Shown here piece after piece: positions 17,592 to 25,392 of a stretch of DNA of 64,000 nucleotides. The stretch's first letter is position 1. The number at the start of each line of letters is the position of its first letter. This DNA comes from UMGS1889 sp964540575 (GTDB taxonomy: Bacteria; Bacillota; Clostridia; Oscillospirales; Ruminococcaceae), in the NCBI GenBank assembly GCA_964540575.1, contig CAZINI010000002.1:75765-139764 (forward strand), read 5' to 3'. The position numbers were made by a program, and so were the translations under genes. The notes under the pieces are model-generated. The model ran no database searches. It saw only the letters and a list, made by a program, of their open reading frames with translations, and had not been told where the DNA came from.

Positions 17592-17681
17592 GCAGAAATA
17601 CCCAAGTGGTGAAGGGGCTCCCCTGCTAAGGGAGTAGGTCGGGAAACCGGCGCGAGGGTTCAAATCCCTCTTTCTGCGCCA
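17592..17681 (+). tRNA. tRNA-Ser (anticodon GCT), CCA encoded
   Basis: The acceptor GCAGAAA (17592-17598) pairs with TTTCTGC (17671-17677), then G and CCA. The anticodon loop CTGCTAA carries GCT, reading AGC/AGU serine codons. It has a long variable arm as in all tRNA-Ser. It lies 34 bp after the tRNA-Ser(TGA) gene with no promoter between, so the two are co-transcribed. Confidence 0.97.
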
Positions 17682-17687
17682 AGCACA

Positions 17688-17718
17688 GCCGCTTCTTTCG
17701 GAAGCGGCTTTTTCTTTT
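17688..17718 (+). terminator. Terminator after the tRNA-Ser pair
   Basis: GCCGCTTC (17688-17695) pairs with GAAGCGGC (17701-17708), followed by TTTTTCTTTT. Confidence 0.88.
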
Positions 17719-17737
17719 CGCAAAGGGGGAATACGCA

Positions 17738-18250
17738 GTGGAGATATGGGACGCATACAACGAAAATATCGAAAAAACAGGGCTTTATCTCATCAGAGGA
17801 CGTAAGATACCCGACGGCTTTTGCCATGCCGTTGCCGAAATATTCGTCATGCACAGGGACGGTGACATTCTGCTTATGAAGCGTTCGCCCGACAAACCGA
17901 ATTATCCCGATATGTGGGAAACGGGAGCAGGCGGAGCGGTCCAAGCGGACGAAAGCTTTGAGGAAGCGGCATTCAGGGAGCTTTACGAGGAAACGGGGAT
18001 AAAAGCCGAGAAGCTTACAAGCCTGTACACCGTCTGCGAAAAGGAGAGAAAAGCCATTTATGCAGGCTATCTCTGCGTTACCGACTGTCCCAAAGACGCC
18101 GTCACGCTTCAGGAGGGCGAAACTGTTGACTTCAAGTGGATAACGCCCGATGAATTTATGGATTTTCTCAATTCCGACGGGTATATCCCATCGCTTCGTG
18201 AGAGAAGCAGAAAATATTTTGCGAAAACGGTTTTGAAAAGAGGTCTTTGA
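17738..18250 (+). CDS. NUDIX hydrolase (isopentenyl-diphosphate isomerase-like NUDIX clade)
   Basis: This 170-aa protein has a complete NUDIX box from G66 to I88: G-x5-E-x7-R-E-L-x-E-E-T-G-I. The N-terminal EIWDAYNEN and the PDMWETGAGGAV context resemble the YfcD/IDI-like group that act on nucleoside-diphosphate derivatives. The exact substrate cannot be read. The start is GTG at 17738 with AAAGGGGGA 7 nt upstream; no ATG lies nearby. The next gene starts 1 bp after its stop, so the two are coupled. Confidence 0.85.
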   Translation: MEIWDAYNENIEKTGLYLIRGRKIPDGFCHAVAEIFVMHRDGDILLMKRSPDKPNYPDMWETGAGGAVQADESFEEAAFRELYEETGIKAEKLTSLYTVCEKERKAIYAGYLCVTDCPKDAVTLQEGETVDFKWITPDEFMDFLNSDGYIPSLRERSRKYFAKTVLKRGL

Positions 18251-18251
18251 T

Positions 18252-18665
18252 GTGTGGCTGTTATATGCGGCACTGTCCGCTGTGTTTGCGGCACTTACGA
18301 CAATACTTGCGAAAATCGGCATAGACAAGGTGGATTCCACCTTAGCGACCGCCATTAGAACTGCCGTCGTTCTTGCGGCGGCGTGGGGAATGGTCTTTAT
18401 TGCGGGAAAGCAGCGGGGAATAGCGGATATTGACCGAAAAAGCTGGATATTCCTCATTCTTTCGGGACTTGCCACGGGCATTTCCTGGCTCTGCTATTAC
18501 AAGGCACTGCAAAACGCCCCCGCCTCAAAGGTCGCTCCCGTGGACAAATTCAGCCTTGTTATTACGATGATACTGTCATTTATCGTGCTGAAAGAGCAGC
18601 TTTCCGTCAAGGATATTGTGGGTGCTCTGCTGATAACTGCGGGAACGCTGGTTATAATAATTTAG
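18252..18665 (+). CDS. EamA family transporter, half-size (single EamA domain)
   Basis: This 137-aa membrane protein has about four to five hydrophobic helices and one EamA (DMT superfamily) domain, half the usual 10-TM transporter. WLLYAALSAVFAALTTILAKIGI at the N-terminus and PVDKFSLVITMILSFIVLKEQL near the end are characteristic. Such short forms probably dimerise. The start is GTG at 18252, 1 bp after the NUDIX stop. The substrate is unknown; coupling with a NUDIX enzyme suggests metabolite export, by inference. Confidence 0.82.
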   Translation: MWLLYAALSAVFAALTTILAKIGIDKVDSTLATAIRTAVVLAAAWGMVFIAGKQRGIADIDRKSWIFLILSGLATGISWLCYYKALQNAPASKVAPVDKFSLVITMILSFIVLKEQLSVKDIVGALLITAGTLVIII

Positions 18666-18703
18666 ACGGCAAATTTGGATAATAAAAAAAATTTCAAAAT
18701 GTG

Positions 18704-18732
18704 TTGCTTTTTTTCGATTTATATGGTATAAT
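18704..18732 (+). promoter_or_regulatory. Promoter of the 329-aa unknown gene
   Basis: TTGCTT (18704-18709), 17-bp spacer ending in TGG, TATAAT (18727-18732): an extended -10. It gives an 80-nt leader. Confidence 0.75.
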
Positions 18733-18818
18733 ATCGTTATGTACAGACTTTCTGCGGAAAAATGACGTTTTTTCGCAGCAGTGTTTCGTTAAATCTGATT
18801 TTTTCTGGAGGAATTTAA

Positions 18819-19808
18819 ATGTCATATCCATTGATAGCACCCGATTTTTATAAAGAATATACCGAGAGCTGGGACAGGGAAAAGAACGGCGATCTTCCCT
18901 GCGAGATAATCTTCACCCCCGCAGCTGCCGAGTATGTTTTCACCCTCAATAACGTTGATACCGTTAAGAAGCTCATGTCCCATAAGGATAAGCTGAATTT
19001 CCAGATGTACAGCCTTAAGCCCGACGCTGAGCGTGACGCCGCTTATGAGCAGCAGACTAAGGAAAAGCTTGAAAAATACCCTCTTTTGCAGTATTACTGG
19101 CCCCTCAAGACTCTGATGATGAACATTCTCCAGAGGCGTGAGGCTAGCTTTGAAAAGAGAATGCTGGTGCTTAACTATGCCATCAAGGCTGTTCAGGAGA
19201 TAATCGACAGAAATCAGGCGGAGGCTATCCCAGCGTTTGTTTCTCAGTTTATCGCAAGAGAGGATTACAGCGATGTACTGGCATATTTTGCAGAGCTTCG
19301 TCCCGCATTTGAGTACAGTATGAATGATGGTCTGGCTCTGCTGGATATTTTCAACACCATTCCCGAGTTTGGCGAGATAATGGATACTATCTACGCAAAT
19401 CTCGGCATCGACAAGTCAAAGGAAGCCACCGCTGAAGACAATCAGAACCATGTAAATAACTATTTTGGACTGAAAAGAGCTTTCTATGCGGATTTCCTGA
19501 AGGGCAGGGAGCATTATATTGAGAATATAATGGTCAACTACCTTTGGTCGCTTTCTATGCCTTTTGCTGAACCCTCTATCTCCGTTTGGGATAACTATGT
19601 GTTCTTCTGTGCACTTTACAATGCCATCAAGGTAATGCTGACCTGCTATATGAAGGACAAGGACGATGATGATTTCGCTTATGCAGTTGCTATGTTCGCT
19701 TATCAGTTCCAGAATACTCCCAGAGAGATCGTAAAGAATGTTGTTCAGGTCATCAATGACGCAGGCGAAGGCAACAACGGCGATATGGCTATGCTGGTGC
19801 TTGGCTGA
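18819..19808 (+). CDS. Conserved-looking cytoplasmic protein, function unknown
   Basis: This 329-aa protein has no signal peptide, no transmembrane segment and no motif I recognise. It is rich in aromatic residues and predicted helices, for example KYPLLQYYWPLKTLMMNILQRRE and RAFYADFLKGREHYIENI, and acidic near the end (KDKDDDDF). The start has TGGAGG at good distance. It is a single gene with a strong promoter and a large structured terminator, so it is probably well expressed. The codon choice looks like that of its neighbours. Confidence 0.75.
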   Translation: MSYPLIAPDFYKEYTESWDREKNGDLPCEIIFTPAAAEYVFTLNNVDTVKKLMSHKDKLNFQMYSLKPDAERDAAYEQQTKEKLEKYPLLQYYWPLKTLMMNILQRREASFEKRMLVLNYAIKAVQEIIDRNQAEAIPAFVSQFIAREDYSDVLAYFAELRPAFEYSMNDGLALLDIFNTIPEFGEIMDTIYANLGIDKSKEATAEDNQNHVNNYFGLKRAFYADFLKGREHYIENIMVNYLWSLSMPFAEPSISVWDNYVFFCALYNAIKVMLTCYMKDKDDDDFAYAVAMFAYQFQNTPREIVKNVVQVINDAGEGNNGDMAMLVLG

Positions 19809-19841
19809 TACGCTGTTCCATAATAAAATTTGAAGAAAAAT

Positions 19842-19966
19842 GCCGCCCCGATTTAGGGAGGTGCCGATAAATATTTTTATCGGCACCGAGCGACCGGCTT
19901 TGTTCATTTCGCAAATCAACAAACGAAATGACAAAGAGGTCGCCCCTTTCGGGACGGCTTTTTTAT
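19842..19966 (+). terminator. Three-way-junction RNA ending in an intrinsic terminator
   Basis: Closing stem P1 pairs 19842-19851 with 19949-19958 (one mismatch) and continues with AGGG 19855-19858 to CCCT 19944-19947. Inside are P2, a perfect 12-bp hairpin (19860-19871 with 19876-19887), and P3 (19890-19895 with 19938-19943, then 19898-19911 with 19924-19936, one bulge). Six T residues follow at 19959. On the minus strand the element is followed by ATTTTTC, so it may also end the malic-enzyme transcript. It is far larger than a normal terminator. Confidence 0.75.
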
Positions 19967-20038
19967 TCTACATATTAACAATGGGGAACTTCATAACAGT
20001 ATTACGTTAAAAAGCTATGACCGCCACATTTAAAATTA

Positions 20039-20073
20039 AACTCAACACTTAACACTCAACACTAAACACTAAA
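20039..20073. repeat. Degenerate 7-bp tandem repeat (AACACTN)
   Basis: CAACACT, TAACACT, CAACACT and AAACACT follow one another directly. It lies between the structured terminator and the end of the malic-enzyme gene. The same heptamer family occurs at 37854-37888, inverted at 42722-42763, and in short form at 55101-55121. Confidence 0.75.
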
Positions 20074-20083
20074 ATAGTTAGCT

Positions 20084-21238
20084 TTAACTCTTGTATGCTT
20101 CCGAAACAGCCTTAGCCACCGCCGCTGCCACTCCCTTGTCAAGAGGGTCGGGGATAATATGCTCGGGGGATAGTTCGCTGTCCGAAACATATCCCGCAAT
20201 GGCGAACGCTGCGGCGGTTTTCATCTCCTCGGTTATCTCCCTTGCCCGAACGTCCAACGCACCTCTGAATATGCCCGGGAATGCCAGGAGATTGTTTATC
20301 TGATTGGGGAAATCGCTCCGTCCCGTGCCGACTATCGCCGCACCCGCTGCTTTTGCAAGGTCGGGCATTATCTCGGGACGGGGATTGGCAAGGGCGAATA
20401 TAATAGGCTTTTCCGCCATCGAACGCACCATTTCCTCCGTCAGACAGTCGGGGGAGGAAACGCCGATAAACAGGTCAGCCCCCTTTAATGCGTCCTCAAT
20501 AGTGCCGCTCAGTTTAAGCGGATTTGTCACCTCGGCTATTTCCGCCTTTTGGCTGTTCAGACCGTTTCTGCCCTTGTAGATAGTCCCCGTCCTGTCGCAG
20601 ACGATAAGGCTTTTCAGCCCCGCTGACATAAGCAGCCGTGCAATAGCCAGCCCCGCCGCACCCGCACCGTTTATGACTGCCTTTGTTTCGTCAATGCATC
20701 TGCCCGTCAGCTTTAATGCGTTTATCAGGGCGGCAAGAACGACTATCGCCGTGCCGTGCTGGTCGTCGTGGAAAACGGGAATATCACAGCATTCCTTAAG
20801 GCGTTCTTCAATCTCAAAGCAGCGTGGGGCGGAAATATCTTCCAGGTTTATCCCGCCAAAGCTGCCCGAAATGTGCTTTACGGTGTTTACAATATCGTCT
20901 ACATTCTGCGACCTGATGCAGACAGGGAAAGCGTCCACATTGGCAAAATGCTTGAAAAGGGCACATTTTCCCTCCATTACAGGCATTGCGGCTTCGGGAC
21001 CTATGTCCCCCAGACCTAAGACAGCCGTGCCGTCGGTGACAACGGCTACCATATTGGCTCGTCCGGTCAGTTCGAAGCTTTTTTCGGGGTTTCGGTTTAT
21101 TTCAAGGCAAGGCTCGGCAACGCCCGGGGTATATGCAAGAGCCAGGTCATCACGGCTTTCAAGGGGTATTTTACACTCTATCCCTATCTTGCCCCGCCAT
21201 TCGTAATGCTTTTTCAGCGATTTTTCGGAATAATTCAT
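20084..21238 (-). CDS. NAD(P)-dependent malic enzyme
   Basis: This 384-aa protein oxidatively decarboxylates malate to pyruvate. Landmarks are LAYTPGVAEPCLEI, TDGTAVLGLGDIGP, FPVCIRSQ (an unusual variant of the family segment), DISAPRCFEIE, PVFHDDQHGTAIV for metal and substrate, and the NAD(P) loop VINGAGAAGLAIARLL. It is the short bacterial type without a PTA domain. The start follows AAAGGAG by 8 nt. It is a single gene with a terminator of metY upstream. With the aconitase/IDH operon it fits a split TCA metabolism. Confidence 0.95.
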   Translation of the reverse strand: MNYSEKSLKKHYEWRGKIGIECKIPLESRDDLALAYTPGVAEPCLEINRNPEKSFELTGRANMVAVVTDGTAVLGLGDIGPEAAMPVMEGKCALFKHFANVDAFPVCIRSQNVDDIVNTVKHISGSFGGINLEDISAPRCFEIEERLKECCDIPVFHDDQHGTAIVVLAALINALKLTGRCIDETKAVINGAGAAGLAIARLLMSAGLKSLIVCDRTGTIYKGRNGLNSQKAEIAEVTNPLKLSGTIEDALKGADLFIGVSSPDCLTEEMVRSMAEKPIIFALANPRPEIMPDLAKAAGAAIVGTGRSDFPNQINNLLAFPGIFRGALDVRAREITEEMKTAAAFAIAGYVSDSELSPEHIIPDPLDKGVAAAVAKAVSEAYKS

Positions 21239-21304
21239 AGAAATATCTCCTTTGGAATGTATATAGGTCTATGATTAGTATGCTCCGAAAATCGCTTATA
21301 TAAA

Positions 21305-21340
21305 CAAAAACCGCAGACAGTTCCGAAAAATTGTCTGCGG
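21305..21340 (-). terminator. Terminator after metY
   Basis: Perfect 9-bp stem CCGCAGACA/TGTCTGCGG (21311-21319 with 21332-21340), followed on the minus strand by TTTTTGTTT. Confidence 0.85.
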
Positions 21341-21362
21341 ATAATTTATATGGATATGTTTG

Positions 21363-22658
21363 TCAGATAGCCTTAAAAGCTTCCTCCAGATCGAAGATAA
21401 TATCGTCGATATGCTCTGTGCCGATGGAAAGTCTGATGGTGTTGGGCTTGATACCCTGCTCCTCCAGCTCTGCACCGTTCAGCTGTGAATGTGTTGTGGA
21501 AGCGGGGTGAATAGCAAGAGATTTCACGTCTGCAACATTTGCCAGCAGAGAGAATATCTGCAAATTGTCGATGAACTTCTTGGCTTCCTCCTCGCCGCCC
21601 TTTATCTCAAATGTAAAGATAGAACCGCCGCCGTTGGGGAAATATTTGTCATAAAGCTCCTTCTGCTTGCCTGTTGCCAGCGAGGGGTGATTTACCTTTT
21701 CAACCTTGGGGTGAGAATTCAGGTAATTTACCACCTTGAGTGCGTTCTCGGTGTGTCTTTCAACTCTCAGGGACAGTGTTTCCAGACCCTGAAGGAAGAT
21801 AAATGCGTGGAAGGGCGACAGCGTTGCACCTGTATCTCTCAGCAGGATAGCTCTTATCTTTGTAACGAACGCTGCGGGACCGACAGCCTTTGTGAAGCTT
21901 ACGCCGTGATAGCTGGGATTGGGTTCGGTGAGAGAGGGGAACTTCCCGCTTGCCTCCCAGTCAAACTTGCCGCTGTCCACGATAACACCGCCGATAGCTG
22001 TGCCGTGTCCGCCGATAAACTTGGTTGCGGAGTGAACAACAATGTCTGCACCGTACTCGATAGGTCTGACAAGGTAGGGTGTGCCGAAGGTATTGTCTAC
22101 TACCAGAGGTATCTTGTGCTTGTGTGCGATATTTGCCAGCTTCTCAATGTCGATTACATTGGAATTGGGATTGCCCAAAGTTTCGATATACAGAGCCTTT
22201 GTGTTTTCCTGAATTGCGTTTTCAAATGCACCCTCCTCATCGGGGTCAACGAATGTGGTGGTGATGCCGTACTCGGGCAGGGTGTGTTCAAGCAGATTGT
22301 ATGTACCGCCGTAAATGGTCTTTGCGGCTACGATATGCTCGCCCGCCTTTGCCAGATTTTGAATGGTATATGCAATAGCTGCCGCACCCGAAGCAACCGC
22401 CAGAGCCGCCACGCCGCCTTCAAGAGCAGCAATTCTCCGCTCGAAAACGTCCTGAGTGGGGTTGGTAAGTCTGCCGTAAATATTGCCTGCGTCCTTTAAG
22501 GCAAATCTGTCTGCGGCATGCTGTGAGTTATGGAAAACGAATGAAGTGCTGGCGTAAATGGGGACAGCCCTTGCATCGGTAACGGGGTCTGCATTTTCCT
22601 GTCCTATGTGAAGCTGTTTGGTTTCAAATTTTAAGTTTCTTCCGCTGAAATCGCTCAT
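21363..22658 (-). CDS. metY: O-acetylhomoserine aminocarboxypropyltransferase (sulfhydrylase)
   Basis: This 431-aa PLP enzyme condenses O-acetylhomoserine with sulfide to homocysteine. Typical segments are FETKQLHIGQ, PIYASTSFVF, NPTQDVFERRIAALEGG, DNTFGTPYL and the PLP lysine in VHSATKFIGGHGTAIGG. The length and the GGEEEAKKFIDNLQIFSLLANVADVKSL segment match the MetY rather than the MetB/MetC branch. It is a single gene with its own promoter, terminator and a palindrome in the leader that suggests repression by a sulfur regulator. Confidence 0.95.
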   Translation of the reverse strand: MSDFSGRNLKFETKQLHIGQENADPVTDARAVPIYASTSFVFHNSQHAADRFALKDAGNIYGRLTNPTQDVFERRIAALEGGVAALAVASGAAAIAYTIQNLAKAGEHIVAAKTIYGGTYNLLEHTLPEYGITTTFVDPDEEGAFENAIQENTKALYIETLGNPNSNVIDIEKLANIAHKHKIPLVVDNTFGTPYLVRPIEYGADIVVHSATKFIGGHGTAIGGVIVDSGKFDWEASGKFPSLTEPNPSYHGVSFTKAVGPAAFVTKIRAILLRDTGATLSPFHAFIFLQGLETLSLRVERHTENALKVVNYLNSHPKVEKVNHPSLATGKQKELYDKYFPNGGGSIFTFEIKGGEEEAKKFIDNLQIFSLLANVADVKSLAIHPASTTHSQLNGAELEEQGIKPNTIRLSIGTEHIDDIIFDLEEAFKAI

Positions 22659-22684
22659 ATTATTACTCCCTTTCGATATTATAA

Positions 22685-22705
22685 TACCAACCTATTTGAT
22701 TGGTA
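22685..22705 (-). promoter_or_regulatory. Candidate operator in the metY leader
   Basis: The dyad TACCAA-N9-TTGGTA (22685-22705) sits just downstream of the predicted start site, a roadblock position. An Rrf2-type (CymR-like) sulfur regulator is a plausible binder by gene context only. Confidence 0.5.
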
Positions 22706-22717
22706 GGAATTAGTATA

Positions 22718-22746
22718 ATAATACCGCATAAATACTAGTTTGTCAA
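22718..22746 (-). promoter_or_regulatory. Promoter of metY
   Basis: TTGACA (22741-22746), 17-bp spacer, TATTAT (22718-22723) on the minus strand. Confidence 0.78.
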
Positions 22747-22815
22747 TAGGTTTTATCAGGCTTTGTATGTTTTTATAAAGTAAGGCTCTTATTGGAATGA
22801 TTATAAGGCAAATTA

Positions 22816-22850
22816 AACAAAAAACCGACAGATTTGACTATCTGTCGGTT
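22816..22850 (-). terminator. Terminator after the ABC membrane gene
   Basis: An 11-bp perfect stem (22823-22833 with 22840-22850), loop TTGACT, followed on the minus strand by TTTTTTGTTT (its last two stem-side T's can pair). Confidence 0.82.
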
Positions 22851-22869
22851 TAGTGTTATAATGTATTTA

Positions 22870-23592
22870 TCATTTTCCATCATTGGCACAGAATGCAAAG
22901 CTTCTTTTTCTGTGTGCAATAAATCCGACAAATGCCAGAAGCAGCCACATCACCAGCGAAACCGCCGAGGACGAGAAAACCGTCCTGTGCATGGGGATAA
23001 GAATGTCGGCAGCAGCGTTTATCAGGCTGTCGGCAGCATTTCCGAGAGGGGCTATGCCGAGAAGCTTGCCGCCGAAAAGGATAGCCGCCAAGCCTGCCGC
23101 TATGTAAACGACAGATACATTTTTCATTCGTGAGCAGACTGCACCGTCCGCATACCCGAACATATATATAGCAGCGATAAGCGTCCCCGACCACAATATG
23201 TTGATAAGTATTAGCAAAGGCAGGGCAGGGGGTTTTATCTGATAATATCCCGAAATGATAAGCAGGGCAGGGGGCTTTTTCATTGCCGCCGACAGTACGG
23301 CGTATAAAACGCCGTTTATCCCCGCAATGGCAAATGACGTCAGTATGCAGTGAAGCCCGAACGCTTTTATCTGCATCATTCGCTGACAGGAAGCGGCAGC
23401 CGACAGCCGTGTGTGGAGCGGGTAGACTATCCGTCCGATGACGTATGCCCCTGCGGCAGCGGCAGCGTCAAAGCCCACAGGCAGGAGCTTCCCGAGGAAT
23501 ATCAGCAGTATCTCAACGCCGAGAACTATCCCCCAGAGGGGCAAAGCCAGTTGCATGCACACAGCGGCAGAGCCTTTCAGACGTGAATTCAT
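22870..23592 (-). CDS. ABC transporter membrane protein, ABC-2-like (putative)
   Basis: This 240-aa protein has about six hydrophobic helices, near residues 12-37, 45-57, 77-100, 120-145, 160-176 and 208-226. I see no sequence motif, but the gene starts in the stop codon of an ABC ATPase gene (TGATG overlap). That makes it the probable membrane partner. The cysteines and basic C-terminus (HRKRSF) are not diagnostic. It could be a small exporter or part of a YtrB-like cell-envelope system; the substrate is unknown. Confidence 0.7.
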   Translation of the reverse strand: MNSRLKGSAAVCMQLALPLWGIVLGVEILLIFLGKLLPVGFDAAAAAGAYVIGRIVYPLHTRLSAAASCQRMMQIKAFGLHCILTSFAIAGINGVLYAVLSAAMKKPPALLIISGYYQIKPPALPLLILINILWSGTLIAAIYMFGYADGAVCSRMKNVSVVYIAAGLAAILFGGKLLGIAPLGNAADSLINAAADILIPMHRTVFSSSAVSLVMWLLLAFVGFIAHRKRSFAFCANDGK

Positions 23593-24464
23593 CAGATCTC
23601 CTCCTCACTTTCGGACGATGTTCCCGTCATTTCGGAGAACACGACTTCAAGATTAAGCTTTGCAAAGCTGAGATTGTTGGTGGAATTTATGGGGCGGACG
23701 CCCAGCACAAAGGCGGTTTTCTTTTCGCCGTTCATCACCGAACCGAAAACCTTTTTCCCGATGGTGTAATCGTCTACCGCACCTCGCTTGCCCTTGACGG
23801 CATAGCCGTTTTTGGTGAAAAATTCCACGGGGCAGCAGCAGATGAGCTTGCCGTCATTTATCATGGCAACGTGGGTGATAAAGCCCGCCGTTTCGGAAAC
23901 AAGGTGCGTTGCCAGGCAGATAGTTTTGCCGTCCGACTCAAACTTTTTTGCGGCGGCAGCATAGAATTTGCGGCGTGTAAGGTCATCGAGATGCTTCACA
24001 GGTTCATCGAGAAAGGTAAACTCTGCCCCCGAGGACAGTGCAAGCAGGGCGTTCAGCAGTGGCTGTTCCTTGTGGGAAAGTGATTTTATCCTGCTGTCGG
24101 GGGATATTTTGAATTCTGCCAGAAGCTTATAGGCAAATTCTTCCGAAAAATTGGGATAAAGCCGTTTCATTGCCTTTACAGCCGAGGATATTTTCAAAAG
24201 CTTCGGATACATTCTCGCTTCCGCCGAGCAGCATATCTTCGACATAAGCCCGTCGTCCGTAAGAATAGGCTGACCGTCCGCAAGAACGGTGCCGCTGTCG
24301 GGCATGAGCCGTCCTCCTGCAAGGGACACTAGGGTGGTTTTCCCCGAATTTTCTCTGCCGAATATCCCGTAGAAGCAGCCTTGATTAAACTGGGCTGTCA
24401 GTCCCGATAGGGCAGTGTATTCCTTGAAATCCTTTGTTACGTTCATAAAGTTGATATTTTTCAT
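23592..24464 (-). CDS. ABC transporter ATP-binding protein with degenerate signature
   Basis: This 290-aa protein has Walker A GRENSGKTT near residue 36 and Walker B FTFLDEP with the following D-loop HLDD. It also has a switch histidine in ATHLVSE. The signature motif is SLSHKEQ in place of LSGGQ, a marked degeneration also seen in some YtrB-like regulatory ABC proteins. The C-terminal 90 residues form an extra regulatory domain. It overlaps the membrane gene by 1 nt. It starts 40 bp from the divergent lipoprotein gene with GGAGG 7 nt before ATG. No GntR regulator adjoins it. Confidence 0.85.
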   Translation of the reverse strand: MKNINFMNVTKDFKEYTALSGLTAQFNQGCFYGIFGRENSGKTTLVSLAGGRLMPDSGTVLADGQPILTDDGLMSKICCSAEARMYPKLLKISSAVKAMKRLYPNFSEEFAYKLLAEFKISPDSRIKSLSHKEQPLLNALLALSSGAEFTFLDEPVKHLDDLTRRKFYAAAAKKFESDGKTICLATHLVSETAGFITHVAMINDGKLICCCPVEFFTKNGYAVKGKRGAVDDYTIGKKVFGSVMNGEKKTAFVLGVRPINSTNNLSFAKLNLEVVFSEMTGTSSESEEEI

Positions 24465-24504
24465 CTCGGGACCTCCGATCCTTGAGATTTTGAAAGGAAA
24501 AGTT

Positions 24505-25392
24505 ATGAAAAAGCTTTTTATATTGATAGTATCGGCGGCGATGCTTTGCTCCTGTGCAAATGAAAACCGTCAGCCGAGTTCTTCCGAAGGCAGTGTGACG
24601 GTCACGGAAACTGCCATAAGCGAACAAACTGCCGTATCCGAAGAAAGTGAAATATCCCAAAAAGAGGAAAAATTTGAATACCCCCAGGTGGAATATACCT
24701 TGGAAAATAGGACGGTATTTTGCGGAACATTTCCGCCTATCGAAGCTGTTTTCGAGAAAAATGCCGAAAAGCTTGCGGATATTCCCATGTGCGGGGATAA
24801 TGTGCTGAATGAGTACATTTCACCCCGCTCCGATGACGCCGAACGTGCCGAGGTGCTTAGGCGTGTCAAGGCACTGTCCGATGAGATATGCGAGGGCTGC
24901 GAAACCGACAGCGAACGGCTTTACGCCATCTGCGACTGGGTCAGCAGGAACATTTACTACGATTTTGATGCCAGAAACCATGAGGTGACCGCCGAGGTCA
25001 TATGCCTGAAAAATGTTCTGGAAACAAGCCGCACTACCTGTGCGGGATATGCCACCTTTACGGCGGCGTTATGCGGTGCACAGGGCATTATATGCGTTGA
25101 CCTGAGAGGCGGCAGCTCCTCCGAGGGCTGGAAGCGTTCGGAGCTTTTGGAAACACCTATGAACCACGAATGGAACGGTGCGATTATCGGCGGTGAATGG
25201 GTGTTCTGCGACACAACTTGGGCTTCACAGAACGCTTACGAGAACGGTGCCTATTTCCAAAATGAGCCGCTGACGTCTTTTTATTACAGTGCGGATTTCG
25301 GTCAGATGAGCATTGAGCATCGCATCGACATTGCGGAATTCAGGGATTTTTACGGTATTTCCGAAAATAATCCTCCGCAAAATCAAGGATAA
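24505..25392 (+). CDS. Transglutaminase-like lipoprotein
   Basis: This 295-aa secreted lipoprotein has a signal MKKLFILIVSAAMLCSC, with the lipidated cysteine probably C18. A Ser/Thr/Glu-rich linker runs to about residue 60. The transglutaminase-like core then carries the catalytic triad: Cys in TTCAGYATFTAALC, His in NHEWNGAI and Asp in VFCDTTW. Such domains are papain-fold peptidases or cross-linkers at the cell surface. The start has AAAGGA at good spacing. Its 3' end overlaps the convergent HAD gene by 53 bp. Confidence 0.82.
   Translation: MKKLFILIVSAAMLCSCANENRQPSSSEGSVTVTETAISEQTAVSEESEISQKEEKFEYPQVEYTLENRTVFCGTFPPIEAVFEKNAEKLADIPMCGDNVLNEYISPRSDDAERAEVLRRVKALSDEICEGCETDSERLYAICDWVSRNIYYDFDARNHEVTAEVICLKNVLETSRTTCAGYATFTAALCGAQGIICVDLRGGSSSEGWKRSELLETPMNHEWNGAIIGGEWVFCDTTWASQNAYENGAYFQNEPLTSFYYSADFGQMSIEHRIDIAEFRDFYGISENNPPQNQG

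Noticed and set aside
22659..22760. SAM riboswitch or T-box ahead of metY
   Set aside because: The predicted leader is only about 50 nt, too short for either, and no such motifs are seen.
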